DNA from: Paenibacillus aceti
GTDB taxonomy: Bacteria > Bacillota > Bacilli > Paenibacillales > Paenibacillaceae
Assembly (NCBI RefSeq): GCF_003614185.1
Contig: NZ_KZ987724.1
Span: 352,566-416,565, forward strand
DNA: 64,000 bases
Reading direction: 5' to 3'
Below, one piece after another: positions 24,334 through 33,385 of the stretch (within the stretch, counting starts at the first letter, position 1; each line of letters opens with the position of its first letter). Under the pieces are notes generated by a model. The model worked only from the letters and a program-made list of their open reading frames with translations. It did not search any database and was not told the DNA's origin. The position numbers and the translations under genes were made by a program.

Positions 24334-25296
24334 CTATCGGCCATCCCCCTTCCTCCTAAAAATATATACGGCATGATCCTCGGATGGAGGCAGGATAAGT
24401 GACGAGAGTCGCTCGTTATATTCCATCGTGAACTCCTCATTGTCCGCATTTTGATAGGCTTCGAAATCCCCGGTAACTGCCGGGTTCTTCGTTCCAATGA
24501 CGATGTATAGCTGAACGGAGCTTGTCTTGAAGACATGTTTCTCATATGTATTTTTGGCGACGGGCCAAGAGCAGATTACGACCTCGGGCGAGTATTTTCG
24601 CAGGGCTGTTTTGGCGTCCGCTTTTTCTACGAAATCCGGATAAGAGATATAATGCTGCCAGCTATAATCGTCAGTAGCTATACAGTTGCCATCAACCCGG
24701 CTCTCATTCAGAAATTTGCTTAATGTACCGTCTCCGGCGGCAATTTCAAGGCACTTCCTTCCGCCAATCAGGCTCGACAGCTCCTGAATCAACGGCTTGG
24801 AGTAGAAGCAATAGATCCCTTTCTGATTCACGAGCGGCATTAGCCTGTTCTTATGTCTCACCAACCTCCACCACAGCTTGAAAGCTCTTAAGGATACCGG
24901 CTTCCGCTGCAAATCCTGCTGGAATAGCAGCCTCTGCAGGATGGCTCCATCCCAGAGGTTAAGCTTCAACGGCTTGGCCGTATTTTCTGCAGCAGCGGCA
25001 ATCGCAACTTGTTCCAGTAGATAAATGGCAAATCGCGATTTTATAATCACCGGCAAAAAGGTTTCTATCGTTTTTTCATTCATACCACTCTTATGTATTT
25101 TGGTGCTGGCCAGCTTGGCATTGGACGTATACTTTGCGATAATCGCATCGACTAGTTTGCCTTCTTGATTGCTCTTCAGTAAAGCGAGTTCTTTCAGCAC
25201 TTCATCCTTGTACTCTGGATACCTCTGCAATAGAGATTCTACGTGAATTTCATTCGCAAGAATTTGCTGTGCCTCCCGCTTGGAGAAATAAGCCAT
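24334..25296 (-). CDS. SAM-dependent methyltransferase-like protein
   Basis: This 320-residue protein has a long helical N-terminal half and a C-terminal Rossmann-like half with motif I in GGRKCLEIAAGDGTLSKFL near residue 185, followed by CIATDDYSW and VVICSWPVAKNTYEKHVF. This suggests SAM binding, though the specific reaction is unknown. The start at 25296 is favoured because GGTTGGGG lies seven bases upstream, and TTG/ATG codons at 25308 and 25302 are alternatives. It is divergent from the M1 peptidase gene across a 245-base spacer. Confidence 0.7.
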   Translation of the reverse strand: MAYFSKREAQQILANEIHVESLLQRYPEYKDEVLKELALLKSNQEGKLVDAIIAKYTSNAKLASTKIHKSGMNEKTIETFLPVIIKSRFAIYLLEQVAIAAAAENTAKPLKLNLWDGAILQRLLFQQDLQRKPVSLRAFKLWWRLVRHKNRLMPLVNQKGIYCFYSKPLIQELSSLIGGRKCLEIAAGDGTLSKFLNESRVDGNCIATDDYSWQHYISYPDFVEKADAKTALRKYSPEVVICSWPVAKNTYEKHVFKTSSVQLYIVIGTKNPAVTGDFEAYQNADNEEFTMEYNERLSSLILPPSEDHAVYIFRRKGDGR

Positions 25297-25541
25297 GAAC
25301 ATCCCCAACCTATCATGTAATTTAGATAGTATTATATCCCCTAAATAGTTCCAGTAAAGTGATGAAGATTACATTTCGTAGAGGGTTTGCGCAGGCAACA
25401 ACATGAATTTAACAGGAAAATTAAACAAAACTTAAACTACGCCCTCTTGTAAATTAACCTTTTTACTCTAGAATCAGAAGGGTAGATTGAGGGATGTTCC
25501 CATGAATGTCCAATGAATCAGCATGATAGGGGAGACATAAA

Positions 25542-27773
25542 ATGTACAAGCAATCCAATTTCAGCAGGTATAACAAGCATAGACTATGGAAGCAACTGGT
25601 GGCCGGGGGGCTCGTCTTCACGATGACGATGGCACCTGTTCTGTATGATGGGGCGGCGGTAGCGTCGGCAGCCTCAGGAACTGGGCAGCTGAACCAGCAG
25701 CAGAATAATTCGGCCGCAGCCACAAATCAAGTCAGCCATAGTCCGCTGAAATATGAAATCAAGGCCAGCCTTGATGAGAAAAAGATGATACTCCAAGGGC
25801 AAGAGACCGTTATATATAAAAACCGTTCGAATGATCCATTGAAGGAAATCGTATTCCATACGTATGCAGATGCGAATCGTTCTGAAGATACACAGCCGGA
25901 AATGTTCAAAAAGACGAACGAACAAATCAAACAAGAGAGTCCGGAGCGGACAGCGCAGGATTTCTTGGGAGGTATTGATGTTAAGGAAGTGCATATTTCC
26001 GGGAAATCCGCTTCATTTAACAATCAGAGCCAGGCTCTGACGGTTAAGCTGGACCAAGCACTGGAACCGGGCCAATCGATCACCCTGCAGCTCCAATTTG
26101 AGGTGAAGCTTCCTTATGGCTCACAGCGCCTGTCCTATTATAAGGACATTATAAACGGAGCGCATTGGTTCCCGGTGCTGTCTGTCTATGATGCTAACCA
26201 ACACGTCTGGGATACGAAGCCGTACAGCACGACCTTTGAATCGGACTACTATGAGTCCTCAGATTATCAGGTGACATTGAACGTTCCGGACAATTATACG
26301 GTGTCCATGCCAGGTAAATTGACCGAACAGCCGGCGGAATCAGGGCGCAAGACGGTGACAACGACAGCCGATAATACCCGTGAATTCGTCTTCTTTGCCA
26401 GTCCGAACCTGAAGTTGGAGAGCGTTACCCGGGATGGTTTAACAGTAGAGTTTTATTATTTTGACGATAGATCAGGCAAGAAGCAGCAAATCGATCAATA
26501 TATCGATCAGGCCTTTAAAGCGATTGAATTCTTCAGTGAAAAATATGGAAAATACCCGTACCCTGAATTTAGAATTGTGGAGTCCTATGTCAAGGGAGTG
26601 GCTGTGGAGTTCTCCCGGGTCATTCAGCTGGGATTACTGGAGGAGAATCGAAGCGCTGGGAGCGACAGCACCTTCATTCATGAGATCGCCCATCAATGGT
26701 TCCATGCGCTGATCGGCAATGATTCGGAGACGGAGTCCTTCTTGGATGAAGCCTTTGCTGATTTCTCCATGACGTATTTCTTCGAGCATTCCGAGGATAA
26801 ATCGAATGGCTTCAAGGCGGTACAGCTGGATGAAGGCAGCATGGATATTGCGATTGATTCTCCTAACGATACCGTTAAGGACTTATGGGATGCCGTCTAT
26901 TACAAGAAAGGGCGCCAAGTGATCTATGAACTCTATCGCATGCTTGGAGAAGAGAAGTTCGATCAGGCGATGCAGGCCTATTTTCAGGAATTCGTATATA
27001 AAAATGCTACCATCGACGGGTTATTGCAGGTGGTCGGAGAGCAGGCAGGGGACGAGGCCAGAGCTTCGCTTGCGAAGAATCTGCGTGAACCGGGCTATAC
27101 CCTTAAGCCGGAATACGGAATGAGCGACGAAGAGAAGGACGCTTATATGAGAGAGCAGTTCAAGAATATCTATCATGGAATATTCCAGGATAATACGGTA
27201 GCTCCCTCCGAGACGATGAGCCGGCTCATCGACAAGGCGCTTCAGGGCGAGCCGCTCGCGATTGTGTTAAGTGATCAGGGCTCCAAGGAAGCGATGAAGC
27301 AGCAGGAAGAGCTGGCTACACAGCTGACAGTATACCTGCAAATGCTGGGCGCTGAGCCGACTATACTCAAGGATCGTAAGGACGTAAAGAGCAAGCTGGA
27401 GACCGAATTGGCCAAGAGTAATGTAATCGTGCTCGGACGGGCCGCTAACAATCCGTTCGTACAAGCGTTGAAACCAGGGATCATTAAGCAAGCTTCAGCG
27501 ATTAATTTCCCATGGCAGAAGATGATGGGTATCAAGGATCAATCCGGTGCTTATGTTATCAAGCATCCTTATAATCAGCAGCGTCTGGTGCTCCATTACT
27601 ATTGGACGGAAGATCAGCTGAACATCAAATCCGCAGATGCATTTAACGGACACATTATGCAGTCTTTATCTTTCAGCAGCAGCTTCTATCAATATTATGT
27701 ACTGGATGGTAACGGTAAACTGAGCCAAGAGAAGATGGTGAAAAATCCAATCTCCGAAGCATTTGGGGAGTAA
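25542..27773 (+). CDS. M1-family metallopeptidase, secreted
   Basis: This 743-residue protein has an N-terminal signal-like segment (LVAGGLVFTMTMAPVLYDGAA) and an M1 beta-sandwich domain. The gluzincin catalytic site is HEIAH with H380, E381, H384 and the third ligand E403 in LDEAFADFS. The aminopeptidase exopeptidase loop GAMEN is not evident (the site reads VKGVAVEFSRVIQLG), so specificity may differ from classical aminopeptidase N. The C-terminal 200 residues resemble an extra alpha/beta domain (IVLSDQGSK, NVIVLGRAANN). It ends at a strong bidirectional terminator shared with the convergent O-acetyltransferase. Confidence 0.85.
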   Translation: MYKQSNFSRYNKHRLWKQLVAGGLVFTMTMAPVLYDGAAVASAASGTGQLNQQQNNSAAATNQVSHSPLKYEIKASLDEKKMILQGQETVIYKNRSNDPLKEIVFHTYADANRSEDTQPEMFKKTNEQIKQESPERTAQDFLGGIDVKEVHISGKSASFNNQSQALTVKLDQALEPGQSITLQLQFEVKLPYGSQRLSYYKDIINGAHWFPVLSVYDANQHVWDTKPYSTTFESDYYESSDYQVTLNVPDNYTVSMPGKLTEQPAESGRKTVTTTADNTREFVFFASPNLKLESVTRDGLTVEFYYFDDRSGKKQQIDQYIDQAFKAIEFFSEKYGKYPYPEFRIVESYVKGVAVEFSRVIQLGLLEENRSAGSDSTFIHEIAHQWFHALIGNDSETESFLDEAFADFSMTYFFEHSEDKSNGFKAVQLDEGSMDIAIDSPNDTVKDLWDAVYYKKGRQVIYELYRMLGEEKFDQAMQAYFQEFVYKNATIDGLLQVVGEQAGDEARASLAKNLREPGYTLKPEYGMSDEEKDAYMREQFKNIYHGIFQDNTVAPSETMSRLIDKALQGEPLAIVLSDQGSKEAMKQQEELATQLTVYLQMLGAEPTILKDRKDVKSKLETELAKSNVIVLGRAANNPFVQALKPGIIKQASAINFPWQKMMGIKDQSGAYVIKHPYNQQRLVLHYYWTEDQLNIKSADAFNGHIMQSLSFSSSFYQYYVLDGNGKLSQEKMVKNPISEAFGE

Positions 27774-27811
27774 ATCAGTTTATAGTAGAGGCGCTATACA
27801 AAAGCCATAGG

Positions 27812-27854
27812 CAAAGAGGCAGCCAAGAACATTTCTGTTCTAGCTGCCTCTTTG
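27812..27854. terminator. Bidirectional terminator
   Basis: CAAAGAGGCAGC (27812-27823) is perfectly complementary to GCTGCCTCTTTG (27843-27854), and the stem extends into AGAAC/GTTCT. It lies between the convergent M1 peptidase and O-acetyltransferase genes, with AAA on one side and TTT on the other. Confidence 0.9.
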
Positions 27855-27875
27855 CTTTGTTCAATGGCCAGGCTC

Positions 27876-29903
27876 CTATTTGCTCATAGAACTTAACGTA
27901 CCAGCAATGAGCTGAGCATAAGCCTCGGAACCGGCCTTGGTCAGATGCACACCGTCCTTGGCGAAATATTCATCATGGTTCTCGCTGGCACTGTACCAGT
28001 CGATCAATGTGCTGCCAGGCAGCTTTCTAGCGAGCTCGGCCAGCAGCTTATTGACCTGTCCCTCCCACTTGCGAGGGACGCGGGTATTGATTAGAACGAT
28101 ATGATCGACATTCTCTAGCGAGCCCAGACATTTCTCCAACTGTTTCTTGTTGAATGCCCCGTTCGTGCCCAAGCCGACCATGACGGTGCTGCCCAGCTTG
28201 TGCCGTCGCTGCAGCTGCGACAATAGCTTGGAGCCCGCGGACATCTGCCGTCCTATTTCGGCATCGACCTTGATGCCGGGCAGCAATTCCTCCAGATAAG
28301 GCTTACCATCCAGCATGACGGAGTCTCCAAGAGCTGTAACCTGACTCCAGTCGGACTTGGATGCTCTGACCGTCTTGGTAGTAGGAGCCTTCTGATCGGT
28401 CTTGGACTCGGCTGCAGGAGCCTCTTGTTTAGTAGATGTAGACTTATTTCCGGATTCCGCCCCGGCCTTCGCTGTCTCCGTTTTCTTCGCCGGCTTCGAG
28501 CTGTCTGCGCCCGCCGCTTCATCTTCCTGCTCCGCCGACTGTCCATCCGAAGCAGAAGAGGACTCAGAGGTGCTAGTCTGCTGCTTGGCAGCAGGAGAAA
28601 TCGGTAGCTTCTCTTCCTCATGATTCTCAGACTGAGCCAAGGCGGGCTCGGAGACCACTTCCTCTGCTATGGAGGCGGTAGCTGGTACATGCAGCAGCAT
28701 CCCAGATACGAACAGAATTACAATCGTTGCAGAGAAAGTGCTAATAGCCCAACCTTTTACAGATAGCTGTCGCAGGGACCGAGGATATTTCAGCAGCCGC
28801 TTGAGAGCAGAAGCAAGCTGTCCGCGGCGAATCGGTTCCTCGACATATTTATACGACAAGGCTGCAAGAATAACACTAGCAACGACCTGCATCACGGCCA
28901 GCTTCCAATTGTAGGCGCCTGTGTTCACCGCTGGCTTGGTCAGTACGATAATCGGATAATGCCATAGATAAATGCCATAGGAGCGCATGCCGATCCAGCG
29001 CAAGGGTCTGAGGCTGAACAGCTTGCTGATCCAAGTGAACGGATGAACGAGCGCGATAATGACCATCGCCGTGGCTACAGCCGCCAGTGCGAACCCGCCG
29101 CGATAGAGGAAGTCATCGAACTCGCTGATCTGCAGCAGTAAGGTGACTATGATAGCTAGGCCAAGCCAGCCGATCCATTCAATGGCTTGCCGGGTGCGCA
29201 GCGTAGGATTCGTGATCACTCCAGTGCTCGGCATAATAAGAGCCAGTGTCGCTCCAATGAGCAAGGCAAAGACACGTGTATCGGTGCCATAATATACTCG
29301 GCTCGGATCGCTGCCCGATTGATATAACAGAGCCATGGCCAGCATCGAAGCTAAAGCCAGTAACAGAGTGATCGTGACCATCTGAATCCGTTTGGGTGTG
29401 AAGCGCAAGCCCAGAGACAATAATAATGGCCATAGTATGTAGAATTGTCCTTCCACTGACAAGGACCAGAGATGAATCAAAGGTGTCGGTGTACTATACT
29501 GCTCGAAGTAGGAGACTTGATGGAAGATAAGCCGCCAGTTATTCGCGTAGACCATCGCGGAACCCACATCGCCGCGCAGGGATTGCAGCAGGCTGCGGTC
29601 GAACAGCGTCGTCCAAGCGACGAGAACCATTAACATACAGATGAGAGCGGGAAACAGTCTTCGGAAGCGCCGCAGCCAGAAGCCGGATAAGTCAAGCTTA
29701 TGCCTGAGCTTGCGTCGTCCGATGAGTAGATTCGTGACCAGATACCCCGATAGGACGAAGAAAATATCGACGCCGAGGAATCCCCCCGAGATCCGGGTAA
29801 TATCCAAATGATATGCGATTACTGCGATGATAGCCAGGGCGCGTAGTCCGTCCAGCCCGGCGATATAGCGGCCTTTTCCAGCTTCTAGCGGCTTAGACAT
29901 CAT
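27876..29903 (-). CDS. OatA-like acyltransferase (acyltransferase 3 + SGNH)
   Basis: This 675-residue protein opens with an acyltransferase-3 domain of about ten membrane helices (YIAGLDGLRALAIIAVIAYHL, the catalytic His in AYHLD, and FLGVDIFFVLSGYL). A Ser/Lys/Glu-rich linker follows (about residues 420-520), then an extracellular SGNH hydrolase domain with ALGDSVMLDG, VGLGTNGAF and DGVHLTKAG. This is the architecture of peptidoglycan O-acetyltransferase OatA, which moves acetyl groups to MurNAc outside the membrane and gives lysozyme resistance. GGGGG lies six bases before the ATG. Another wall-polymer substrate is possible. Confidence 0.9.
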   Translation of the reverse strand: MMSKPLEAGKGRYIAGLDGLRALAIIAVIAYHLDITRISGGFLGVDIFFVLSGYLVTNLLIGRRKLRHKLDLSGFWLRRFRRLFPALICMLMVLVAWTTLFDRSLLQSLRGDVGSAMVYANNWRLIFHQVSYFEQYSTPTPLIHLWSLSVEGQFYILWPLLLSLGLRFTPKRIQMVTITLLLALASMLAMALLYQSGSDPSRVYYGTDTRVFALLIGATLALIMPSTGVITNPTLRTRQAIEWIGWLGLAIIVTLLLQISEFDDFLYRGGFALAAVATAMVIIALVHPFTWISKLFSLRPLRWIGMRSYGIYLWHYPIIVLTKPAVNTGAYNWKLAVMQVVASVILAALSYKYVEEPIRRGQLASALKRLLKYPRSLRQLSVKGWAISTFSATIVILFVSGMLLHVPATASIAEEVVSEPALAQSENHEEEKLPISPAAKQQTSTSESSSASDGQSAEQEDEAAGADSSKPAKKTETAKAGAESGNKSTSTKQEAPAAESKTDQKAPTTKTVRASKSDWSQVTALGDSVMLDGKPYLEELLPGIKVDAEIGRQMSAGSKLLSQLQRRHKLGSTVMVGLGTNGAFNKKQLEKCLGSLENVDHIVLINTRVPRKWEGQVNKLLAELARKLPGSTLIDWYSASENHDEYFAKDGVHLTKAGSEAYAQLIAGTLSSMSK

Positions 29904-30270
29904 TCAGATCCCCCAAACCGCTTCGCCATAATATGCTCAATCATTAACAGATGCTGCTTGGGATCCTGCTTATATAATAATAACCTTAATATTTGCTGTG
30001 AATTTGTACATCTTACTCTGTTTTGCCTCACTTACGACTCATCCTCTCAAGTAGCTGTCACAGTTGCTGTATTGTCATTATAAAACCTTGTGGAACGTGT
30101 TTAATTACAATCAGATTACGATTGGAATTCAAAATTTTAACACAATTGCGTGCATTTTTTTACAGGAAAGTTCAGGATAAACTGTGGCGATAATTTGACA
30201 GCCGCTACTTGTAGCTCGATCCACACAAATTCCACATAAATGCGCATTACAATTTGAAGTGGAGGTGGAG
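29904..30270. other. Divergent intergenic region of about 370 bases
   Basis: No gene is seen between the O-acetyltransferase and the small exported protein. It contains the direct repeat ATTACAAT/ATTACGAT (30104-30122, 11-base period) and CAGGA repeated with a ten-base period near 30167-30181, both of which suit tandem binding by an OmpR-type regulator. Confidence 0.5.
30104..30122. promoter_or_regulatory. Tandem 11-base direct repeat; possible response-regulator site
   Basis: ATTACAAT (30104-30111) and ATTACGAT (30115-30122) are spaced by one helical turn in the region upstream of the small exported gene and the two-component system. OmpR-family regulators bind such direct repeats. The link to the regulator at 30904 is inference. 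Confidence 0.35.
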
Positions 30271-30555
30271 ATGACGATGAAGTCAAAAATAGTGATAGGT
30301 TTAGGTGTTGTTGTATTAACACTCGGGATTGGAACGGCGGCGTATGCGGCAGGAGGCGGTCAGAGCTGGGGGTCAACCTTCCGTGACCTGCTTCCTCATA
30401 TGAGACAGGTCCATCCCGATCTATCCGATCGGCAGTTAGAGCAAATGTATCAGAATTGCCACGGCAACTCGGGACAGAATAACTCAGGCTGGGACGGGCA
30501 AGGCATGATGCGCTCGGATAATGGGATGCAGTCCGGCGGAATGATGGGATTCTAA
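30271..30555 (+). CDS. Small exported Met/Gly-rich protein
   Basis: This 94-residue protein has a signal peptide (KSKIVIGLGVVVLTLG…AYAA). The mature part contains DLLPHMRQVHPDLSDRQLEQMYQNCHG and a Met/Gly/Asn-rich tail (QGMMRSDNGMQSGGMMGF). Met, His and Cys residues suggest metal binding, perhaps copper, but this is inference. GGAGG lies five bases before ATG 30271, and an ATG at 30277 is also possible. It is the first gene of an apparent operon with a membrane protein and a two-component system. Confidence 0.7.
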   Translation: MTMKSKIVIGLGVVVLTLGIGTAAYAAGGGQSWGSTFRDLLPHMRQVHPDLSDRQLEQMYQNCHGNSGQNNSGWDGQGMMRSDNGMQSGGMMGF

Positions 30556-30582
30556 TCAAAGGTAGAAGAGAGGTTCTGCAAC

Positions 30583-30804
30583 ATGGAATGGTCCTGGTTA
30601 ATCTTATTGATCTGTCCATTAATGATGATCTTCATGATGTTCGGTATGAAGGGCTCACATGGACATGGCGATGGGCACGGGCATGATTATGGTCACGCTG
30701 TGAATGCAATGGATCAGGGAGTACAGCAGCAGTTACGAGAGCTGAGAGCGCAGAATGAACAATTGCGGAGAGAGGTTGACCATCTGTCCCGGAGTGCCAG
30801 ATAA
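30583..30804 (+). CDS. Small membrane protein with His-rich and coiled-coil tail
   Basis: This 73-residue protein has one hydrophobic segment (WLILLICPLMMIFMMFGM), a His/Gly run (SHGHGDGHGHDYGH) and an amphipathic helix (QLRELRAQNEQLRREVDHL). It resembles DUF2933-like or similar small membrane proteins found near metal-handling genes. The His run could bind metal ions. It follows the exported protein by 27 bases and precedes the response regulator. Confidence 0.7.
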   Translation: MEWSWLILLICPLMMIFMMFGMKGSHGHGDGHGHDYGHAVNAMDQGVQQQLRELRAQNEQLRREVDHLSRSAR

Positions 30805-30903
30805 GAGAGTATTCATCCGATTCGAAGCTCGAAGCCATCCGAACACAGATGAATAGCGCTATACTATAATAGGAATAGCTAGGCGTAAGGGATGGTGAGG
30901 CTG

Positions 30904-31620
30904 ATGTCCAAATTACAAGTATTAGTCGTTGACGATGAATGGAATATGCGTAATTTATTGCGGATTTATTTGACGAAGGAGGGCTTTGAGGTCAAGGAGG
31001 CATCCAGTGGCCACGAAGCTCTCTCCATGATAGAGAAGCATACTATTGATCTCGTGGTGCTAGATGTGATGATGCCGGATATGGACGGCTGGCAGGTCTG
31101 CAAAGAGATTCGCAAGCAGGATAATGTTGCGATATTGATGCTTACAGCCCGCTCCGAGACGAAGGATAAAGTGTATGGCCTGGGGATCGGCGCGGATGAC
31201 TATTTAACGAAGCCATTTGAGCCGGAGGAGCTGATCGCCAGAGTCTTCTCGTTAATTCGCCGCTCGGTCATTACCCAATCTTCCGCACAACAAGAGCAGG
31301 TAATGGATTTTCCTGATTTTCGAATTTTGCCGGATGCTCGTGAGGTCTATATCCATAATCAGTTAGTGGAGTTCACTCCGAAGGAGTTCGATTTGATTAT
31401 CGCCCTGGCCGGGAATCAGCATCGGGCATACAGCCGCGAGGATCTGGTCAATCTGATCTGGGGCTATGATTATGACGGAGATTACCGCTCGGTCGATACC
31501 CATGTGAAGAATATCCGCGAGAAGCTGCAGAAGGCAGGACTATCCTATAGTCCTATTCAGACTGTATGGGGAGTAGGCTATAAATTCAATGCAGCCGGAG
31601 CAGTCCATGATAAGAAATAA
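30904..31620 (+). CDS. OmpR-family response regulator
   Basis: This 238-residue protein has a receiver domain (acidic pair in VVDDEWNMRN, phospho-acceptor in LVVLDVMMPDMDG, Lys in DDYLTKPFEPEEL) and a winged-helix DNA-binding domain (FTPKEFDLIIALAGN, RSVDTHVKNIREKL, VWGVGYKF). ATG at 30904 has GGTGAGG close upstream, and ATG at 30892 is an alternative. It overlaps the sensor kinase start by 14 bases, so the two are translationally coupled. Confidence 0.92.
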   Translation: MSKLQVLVVDDEWNMRNLLRIYLTKEGFEVKEASSGHEALSMIEKHTIDLVVLDVMMPDMDGWQVCKEIRKQDNVAILMLTARSETKDKVYGLGIGADDYLTKPFEPEELIARVFSLIRRSVITQSSAQQEQVMDFPDFRILPDAREVYIHNQLVEFTPKEFDLIIALAGNQHRAYSREDLVNLIWGYDYDGDYRSVDTHVKNIREKLQKAGLSYSPIQTVWGVGYKFNAAGAVHDKK

Positions 31621-33022
31621 ATTAGGCATGAAGTTAGGGCTAGTCATTATCGCCGTCTTTATCATTGTGCTGAGTACCTTGGGGTTTACGATCGATCGCA
31701 TGTTTACAAACTTCTATAATACTGAGATGAGCATTGAGGTGGATGAATTAGCGACGCATTTTGCCATGATGGCGGAGTCCCCGGATGCGCCGACAGAACA
31801 AATGCTGCTCAAGTTTGCTGATTTCTCGAATGTCAGTATTTTCTATGTGAATGAACAAGGGCAGGTGCAGGCTTATTCCGGCGCGGATGAACTGGCCGGG
31901 GCCTCTTTTATAGAACAGACGGATGTATCGGCGATCTTCTCTGGCCAGACCGTGCGGCTGAAATATGAAGCTGCGAGTGGCAATCGGTATATCATTACTG
32001 CCAAGCCGATTATCGATCAGCGGACGGAGGACAATCAGATCCAATCAGCGCTCTATGTGCTGTCCTCGTCGAAGCATATGGATGATTCTATCGTAGCGAT
32101 GCGCAAACTGCTCGTCTTATCGGGAGTCGGCGCCTTTCTGCTTGCGCTGGGAATTACCTGGATCATTGCCCACTTGCTATCGAAGCCGCTCGTCCAAATG
32201 CAGCAGGCGACTCGCAAGATTGCCGTCGGCGAATTAGAGACCAGACTGGAAATACCGCGCAATGATGAGATTGGCTCTCTGGCCGCGGCGATTAACAATT
32301 TAGCGGAGGAACTGCAGCAGTATAGGGACACAAGACAGGAATTCTTCGCTAATATTTCTCATGAGCTACGCACACCGATTACCTATCTGGAAGGATACTC
32401 CAAGGTCATTAAGGAGGGGCTGTACAGCACGGAGGAGGAGCGGGATCAATACCTGGATGTACTCCATCAGGAGGCCAAGCGGCTTCAGCATCTGGTGGAC
32501 GATCTATTCGAGCTGTCGAAGATGGAGGAGGGCAAGGTCAGTCTTTCACTGGAATGGGTTGATCTGGCCGAGGTGATTGATAATGCGGTCCAGAAGGTCG
32601 ATTTAAAGGCGCGGGATAAGGGCCTAACCCTGACTGCTTCCTTGAATCGGGGCTCAGCCTGGATATATGGAGATGGGCTGCGGATCGAACAGGTGATCAT
32701 CAATTTGCTGGAGAACAGTGTCCGTTATACAGAGCAAGGTGGCATTAGCATTACTTTGGATCAGACAGATCGCTTTGTCTATGTGATCGTGCAGGACACC
32801 GGCATAGGTATTGCTGAAGAGGAGCTGCCCTATGTTTTTGATCGATTCTATAGAGTAGAGAAATCCCGTTCCAGGCAGTATGGAGGCACCGGGCTAGGAC
32901 TTTCCATCGCCAAGAAGCTGGTGGAGCTGCAGGGCGGGGAAATATTCGTTCGCAGCAAGCTTGGGGAAGGAACGAGCTTCGAGATCAGGTTTCAGCGTGA
33001 GGAAGAGGGGGGAATGGCATGA
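31607..33022 (+). CDS. Sensor histidine kinase
   Basis: This 471-residue membrane kinase has two membrane segments (residues about 6-27 and 165-187) flanking an extracytoplasmic sensor of about 135 residues. A HAMP linker follows (LSKPLVQMQQATRKIAVGELE), then the HisKA box with H252 in NISHELRTPITYLEG, and a HATPase domain with ENSVRYTE, DTGIGIAEEELPYVFDRF and GGTGLGLSIAKKL. It is the partner of the response regulator just upstream. ATG 31607 is chosen for the GCCGGAG ribosome site inside the regulator gene. The signal is unknown, though the Met/His-rich neighbours hint at metals. Confidence 0.93.
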   Translation: MIRNKLGMKLGLVIIAVFIIVLSTLGFTIDRMFTNFYNTEMSIEVDELATHFAMMAESPDAPTEQMLLKFADFSNVSIFYVNEQGQVQAYSGADELAGASFIEQTDVSAIFSGQTVRLKYEAASGNRYIITAKPIIDQRTEDNQIQSALYVLSSSKHMDDSIVAMRKLLVLSGVGAFLLALGITWIIAHLLSKPLVQMQQATRKIAVGELETRLEIPRNDEIGSLAAAINNLAEELQQYRDTRQEFFANISHELRTPITYLEGYSKVIKEGLYSTEEERDQYLDVLHQEAKRLQHLVDDLFELSKMEEGKVSLSLEWVDLAEVIDNAVQKVDLKARDKGLTLTASLNRGSAWIYGDGLRIEQVIINLLENSVRYTEQGGISITLDQTDRFVYVIVQDTGIGIAEEELPYVFDRFYRVEKSRSRQYGGTGLGLSIAKKLVELQGGEIFVRSKLGEGTSFEIRFQREEEGGMA

Positions 33023-33219
33023 GGCGGGCGGAATGGTTGATAGCAGCTGTGATGATTGCCATGGGCCTGGCCTGTATGATAATCTCAGCCAATGTGTCCC
33101 GTGACATGTCTATTCTCCAGATCTTTAGATCCATGGGAAAATATTGCTTAATGATGATGGCGGCAGCCGGGATCGTCGGCATTATTTACTCATTCATCCA
33201 TCGTTCTGGCAGACGATAA
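33019..33219 (+). CDS. Small two-helix membrane protein
   Basis: This 66-residue protein overlaps the kinase stop by ATGA and has two hydrophobic helices (WLIAAVMIAMGLACMIISA and YCLMMMAAAGIVGIIYSFI). It is not assigned to a family. Coupling to the kinase suggests an accessory role in signalling, as with other small kinase-associated membrane proteins, but this is inference. Confidence 0.65.
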   Translation: MRRAEWLIAAVMIAMGLACMIISANVSRDMSILQIFRSMGKYCLMMMAAAGIVGIIYSFIHRSGRR

Positions 33220-33314
33220 GCCTTGGCAGCGCTGGAATGATACTAGATGGGGCTGAGTGAGGGGTGACCGTAAAAGGTGGGAGCAGGTAGATATCAGGCC
33301 TTGCTTCTTTATCG

Positions 33315-33328
33315 GTTTACTAGTAAAC
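33315..33328. promoter_or_regulatory. Palindromic operator upstream of marR-type gene
   Basis: GTTTACTAGTAAAC is a perfect 14-base palindrome 58 bases before the MarR-type start. Its twin lies before the pirin gene at 33981-33994, with a single base difference in the centre. This strongly suggests the binding site of the MarR-type regulator. Confidence 0.75.
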
Positions 33329-33385
33329 TGATGGGGAGCATACTTCTAATCATGAATGAGCAATCGTATACAGGTGGTGACGAAG

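Noticed and set aside
24148-24402. 84-codon plus-strand frame
   Set aside because: It consists mostly of family-C repeats and the end of the opposite-strand methyltransferase-like gene.
28253-28621. Arg-rich minus-strand frame in the O-acetyltransferase linker
   Set aside because: It is an alternate-frame shadow of the Ser/Lys/Glu-rich linker of the OatA-like gene.
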